A stretch of 7,771 nucleotides of DNA from Mariniphaga sp. (lineage in GTDB: Bacteria > Bacteroidota > Bacteroidia > Bacteroidales > Prolixibacteraceae). Below are positions 5,826 through 7,771 of this stretch, in pieces. A program made the translations under genes and the position numbers. The DNA lies in contig JABMQB010000853.1 of the NCBI GenBank assembly GCA_013203525.1, positions 1 to 7,771 on the forward strand, read 5' to 3'. The stretch's first letter is position 1. Each line of letters starts with the position of its first letter. The notes below the pieces were generated by a model, which worked only from the letters and a program-made list of their open reading frames with translations, was not told where the DNA came from and did not search any database.

Positions 5826-6820
5826 TTTGTGAGAATTCTTTTAAAATTATCTGAATTATACACTTGGTTACTCCCTGATTCATCTGCATAAATAAAATAA
5901 ACTTCTATTTCGGGAATTTGATTTGCCAGCTCGATTCCTTTTTCAAGTCCCAAAACCATGAAAGCTGTAGCAAATGCATCGGCTGTAGCACAGTTATCAG
6001 CCATAACCGTTGCACTAAGTAAACTGTGTTGAACCGGGTATCCGGTTTTTGGATCGATGGTATGTGCATATTTTACTCCATCTTCCTTGTAAAAATTACG
6101 ATAATTTCCGGAAGTTGCCATAGCTTTGTCTGGCAGTTGAACAATGGCATTTAGTTCGGTGCTGCCAAAAAGATTATCATCAATGGGTTCACTGATTCCA
6201 ATGGACCATGTTTTTCCTTTTGCATTTACTCCTCTGGCAACCACTTCACCACCAATTTCAACCATGTAGTTTTCACATCCTTTATCTGCCAGGAATTCCC
6301 CAATCAAGTCACAAGTATAACCTTTTGCAATTGCGCTCATATCGAGCATGATTTCCGGATTATCTTTAATCACATAACCATTCATATGCTTTACTTTCCG
6401 AAATCCTGTAATTGCTTTTAAGCTATCGATCAATCCATCGGTGATATTTTCCTTATTCCTGAATCCAAATCCCCATGCATTAACCATAGGTGCAACAGTT
6501 ATATCAAATGCACCATCGGTGACATAGGATATTTCCTGGGCCAGGTTAAAACAATTAACAAAATACGAATCAGGAATAACAGGTTCATTGTTATTAATTT
6601 TTGAAATAATTGATTTTTCTTCAAAAGGGGAAAAGGACATAGTATATTCATCAAAATTATTTTTAATTTTTTCATGGAAATCTTTAGCTCCGGGTGACTG
6701 ATAAACAATGTGATAAAAAGTTCCATAAACTTGCCCATCGTTTATAATATAAGCTGCTTTTTTATTACAGGAAATTAGTGTAATTAAAATGATGAAAAAA
6801 AAGATTCCTTTAAAACGCAT
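5822..6820 (-). CDS. apbE: FAD:protein FMN transferase, lipoprotein (ApbE family)
   Basis: ApbE transfers FMN from FAD to a Thr/Ser of extracytoplasmic target proteins, classically NqrB/NqrC of Na+-NQR or RnfD/RnfG of RNF, using Mg2+. The 332-residue product is full length. A lipoprotein signal (helix 5-17, lipobox LISC with Cys18) directs it to the periplasm. The residues after Cys18 (NKKAAY) lack the acidic export signal used for surface lipoproteins in this phylum, so it should face the periplasm. Family motifs in order are GAFDITVAP (103-111), LDMSAIAKGY (159-168), EIGGEVVARG (188-197), ATSGNYRNF (235-243), HTIDPKTGYP (253-262) and the metal-binding ADNCATADAFATAF (274-287). No client flavoprotein is encoded in the window. 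The stop overlaps that of the convergent 82-residue membrane protein gene. Confidence 0.95.
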   Translation of the reverse strand: MRFKGIFFFIILITLISCNKKAAYIINDGQVYGTFYHIVYQSPGAKDFHEKIKNNFDEYTMSFSPFEEKSIISKINNNEPVIPDSYFVNCFNLAQEISYVTDGAFDITVAPMVNAWGFGFRNKENITDGLIDSLKAITGFRKVKHMNGYVIKDNPEIMLDMSAIAKGYTCDLIGEFLADKGCENYMVEIGGEVVARGVNAKGKTWSIGISEPIDDNLFGSTELNAIVQLPDKAMATSGNYRNFYKEDGVKYAHTIDPKTGYPVQHSLLSATVMADNCATADAFATAFMVLGLEKGIELANQIPEIEVYFIYADESGSNQVYNSDNFKRILTN

Positions 6821-6845
6821 GTTTTTTTGATTCAGAATTGAGATT

Positions 6846-6853
6846 CGAAGATA
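6846..6853 (-). promoter_or_regulatory. Weak candidate -7 element of apbE
   Basis: On the minus strand TATCTTCG matches 5 of 6 defined bases of TAnnTTTG, 25 bp before the apbE ATG. No good -33 element is seen. The 72-bp space to the divergent oxidoreductase gene must hold both promoters; I found no convincing plus-strand element there. Confidence 0.25.
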
Positions 6854-6892
6854 AATGATTTAAATTTAAAATCTGAACTAAAAATAAACCAG

Positions 6893-7771
6893 ATGAAAAA
6901 AATTGCCATGCTTGGAACCGGTTTGATCGGTACATTTTATACTATGTCGCTCCATGGATTACGTAGCCGCGATAAAGTTGTTAATGTTTATTCCAGGTCT
7001 GAAGAACGAGCTAGAAAATTTGCTGGTGATAATAATATTCCGAAATGGTCGACAAAAATGCATGAGGTAATAAATGATCCGGAGGTTGATGTTATTGTAG
7101 TTGGGATACCAAATAATTTGCATAAAGAGGCAATTTTTGCAGCCTGCGATGCAGGTAAAGCAGTTTTATGTACAAAACCATTAGGTAGAAATGCGGATGA
7201 GGCTTGGGAGATTTTGCAGAAGGTCAGGGAATCCGGTGTATTTCATGGTTATCTGGAAGACCTTGTCTATTCACCCAAACATTTGAAAGCACGTGCTTCG
7301 GTTGAAAATGGTGCTATTGGAAAAGTGTTGTGGGTACGATCACGTGAAGCACATCCCGGACCACACAGCGATTGGTTTTGGAATCCCGAGATTTCAGGAG
7401 GTGGGGCAATTTTGGATCTGGGTTGTCACTGTATTGAAATTGGTAGAAGTTTTATTGGAAAAAATATTCGCCCAATTGAAGTCGTTTGCTGGGCTGATAC
7501 ACAGGTAAAACCCATTGCTGCAGAGGATAATGCAATAGGACTTGTTAAGTATGCCAATGGTGCAATCGGGCAGTTTGAGGTAAGCTGGTGTTTCAGGGGT
7601 GGAATGGAATTAAAAGATGAGGTTGCAGGAGTGGATGGTTCAATACGGATTGACAATTTCTTAAGAACGGGATTTGAAATGTTTTCGGCGCCAGGTAAAA
7701 AAGGGTATGTTGCTGAAAAAGCTGAATCTGATTCGGGTTGGATTTTCCCCGTTGGCGACGAGGTACATGAA
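6893..7771 (+). CDS. Gfo/Idh/MocA-family NAD(P)-dependent oxidoreductase, 3' end outside window
   Basis: The first 293 codons are present with no stop; the gene continues past the right edge, and family members are usually 330-400 residues. The N-terminal Rossmann domain has the dinucleotide motif GTGLIG (8-13) after a beta strand. VVGIPNNLHKE (69-79) and the catalytic lysine region CTKPLG (93-98) follow. That motif is normally EKP; here Thr94 replaces the Glu but Lys95 and Pro96 are kept. The C-terminal alpha/beta domain shows GGGAILDLGCHCIE (169-182), with Asp175 and His179 as the usual catalytic pair. Members oxidise or reduce sugars, inositols and related compounds; the substrate cannot be told from sequence. 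The ATG at 6893 has no Shine-Dalgarno. It is divergent from apbE and probably unrelated to it in function. Confidence 0.93.
   Translation, partial: MKKIAMLGTGLIGTFYTMSLHGLRSRDKVVNVYSRSEERARKFAGDNNIPKWSTKMHEVINDPEVDVIVVGIPNNLHKEAIFAACDAGKAVLCTKPLGRNADEAWEILQKVRESGVFHGYLEDLVYSPKHLKARASVENGAIGKVLWVRSREAHPGPHSDWFWNPEISGGGAILDLGCHCIEIGRSFIGKNIRPIEVVCWADTQVKPIAAEDNAIGLVKYANGAIGQFEVSWCFRGGMELKDEVAGVDGSIRIDNFLRTGFEMFSAPGKKGYVAEKAESDSGWIFPVGDEVHE

Noticed and set aside
7293..7656. Short open frames on both strands inside the right-edge oxidoreductase gene
   Set aside because: The frame starting at 6893 has all Gfo/Idh/MocA motifs in order and runs unbroken to the edge, so the shorter frames are shadows.

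Overview
The window looks like a piece of a Bacteroidota chromosome, most likely Bacteroidales or Marinilabiliales. The DNA is AT-rich, Shine-Dalgarno sequences are mostly absent, and several upstream regions carry elements like the Bacteroidota TAnnTTTG (-7) and TTG/TTTG (-33) promoter. The protein set also fits: a lipoprotein ApbE, a small outer-membrane-type beta protein whose signal peptide ends in SFSQ, and a short single-pass protein of a kind I associate with this phylum. No rRNA, tRNA, CRISPR array, insertion sequence or phage gene was seen. No gene-free stretch exceeds 300 bases.

Layout, left to right. Positions 1-197 are non-coding or remnant sequence, ending in a clear rho-independent terminator for araA. 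A complete L-arabinose isomerase gene (araA, minus, 198-1706) stands alone. A very AT-rich gene for a small secreted beta-barrel-like protein follows (plus, 1858-2298). It converges with only 2 bp of gap on a two-gene minus-strand operon: acylphosphatase (4022-3750), then an animal/plant-type aromatic-L-amino-acid decarboxylase (3743-2301).

A second minus-strand operon encodes a small polytopic membrane protein (5400-5038), then a 310-residue coiled-coil protein of unknown function (5024-4092). Divergent from it is an 82-residue single-pass membrane protein (plus, 5577-5825). Its stop codon overlaps the stop codon of a lipoprotein FAD:protein FMN transferase (ApbE, minus, 6820-5822). A Gfo/Idh/MocA-family NAD(P)-dependent oxidoreductase starts at 6893 on the plus strand and runs off the right edge.

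The genes do not form one pathway. AraA serves pentose catabolism. The decarboxylase would make aromatic amines, or act on a related amino acid. ApbE attaches FMN covalently to extracytoplasmic redox subunits such as those of Na+-NQR or RNF, and the 82-residue protein may assist it or its client. The most open questions are the coiled-coil/membrane-protein pair and the ApbE-linked small protein. I see no complete new defence or mobile system here.
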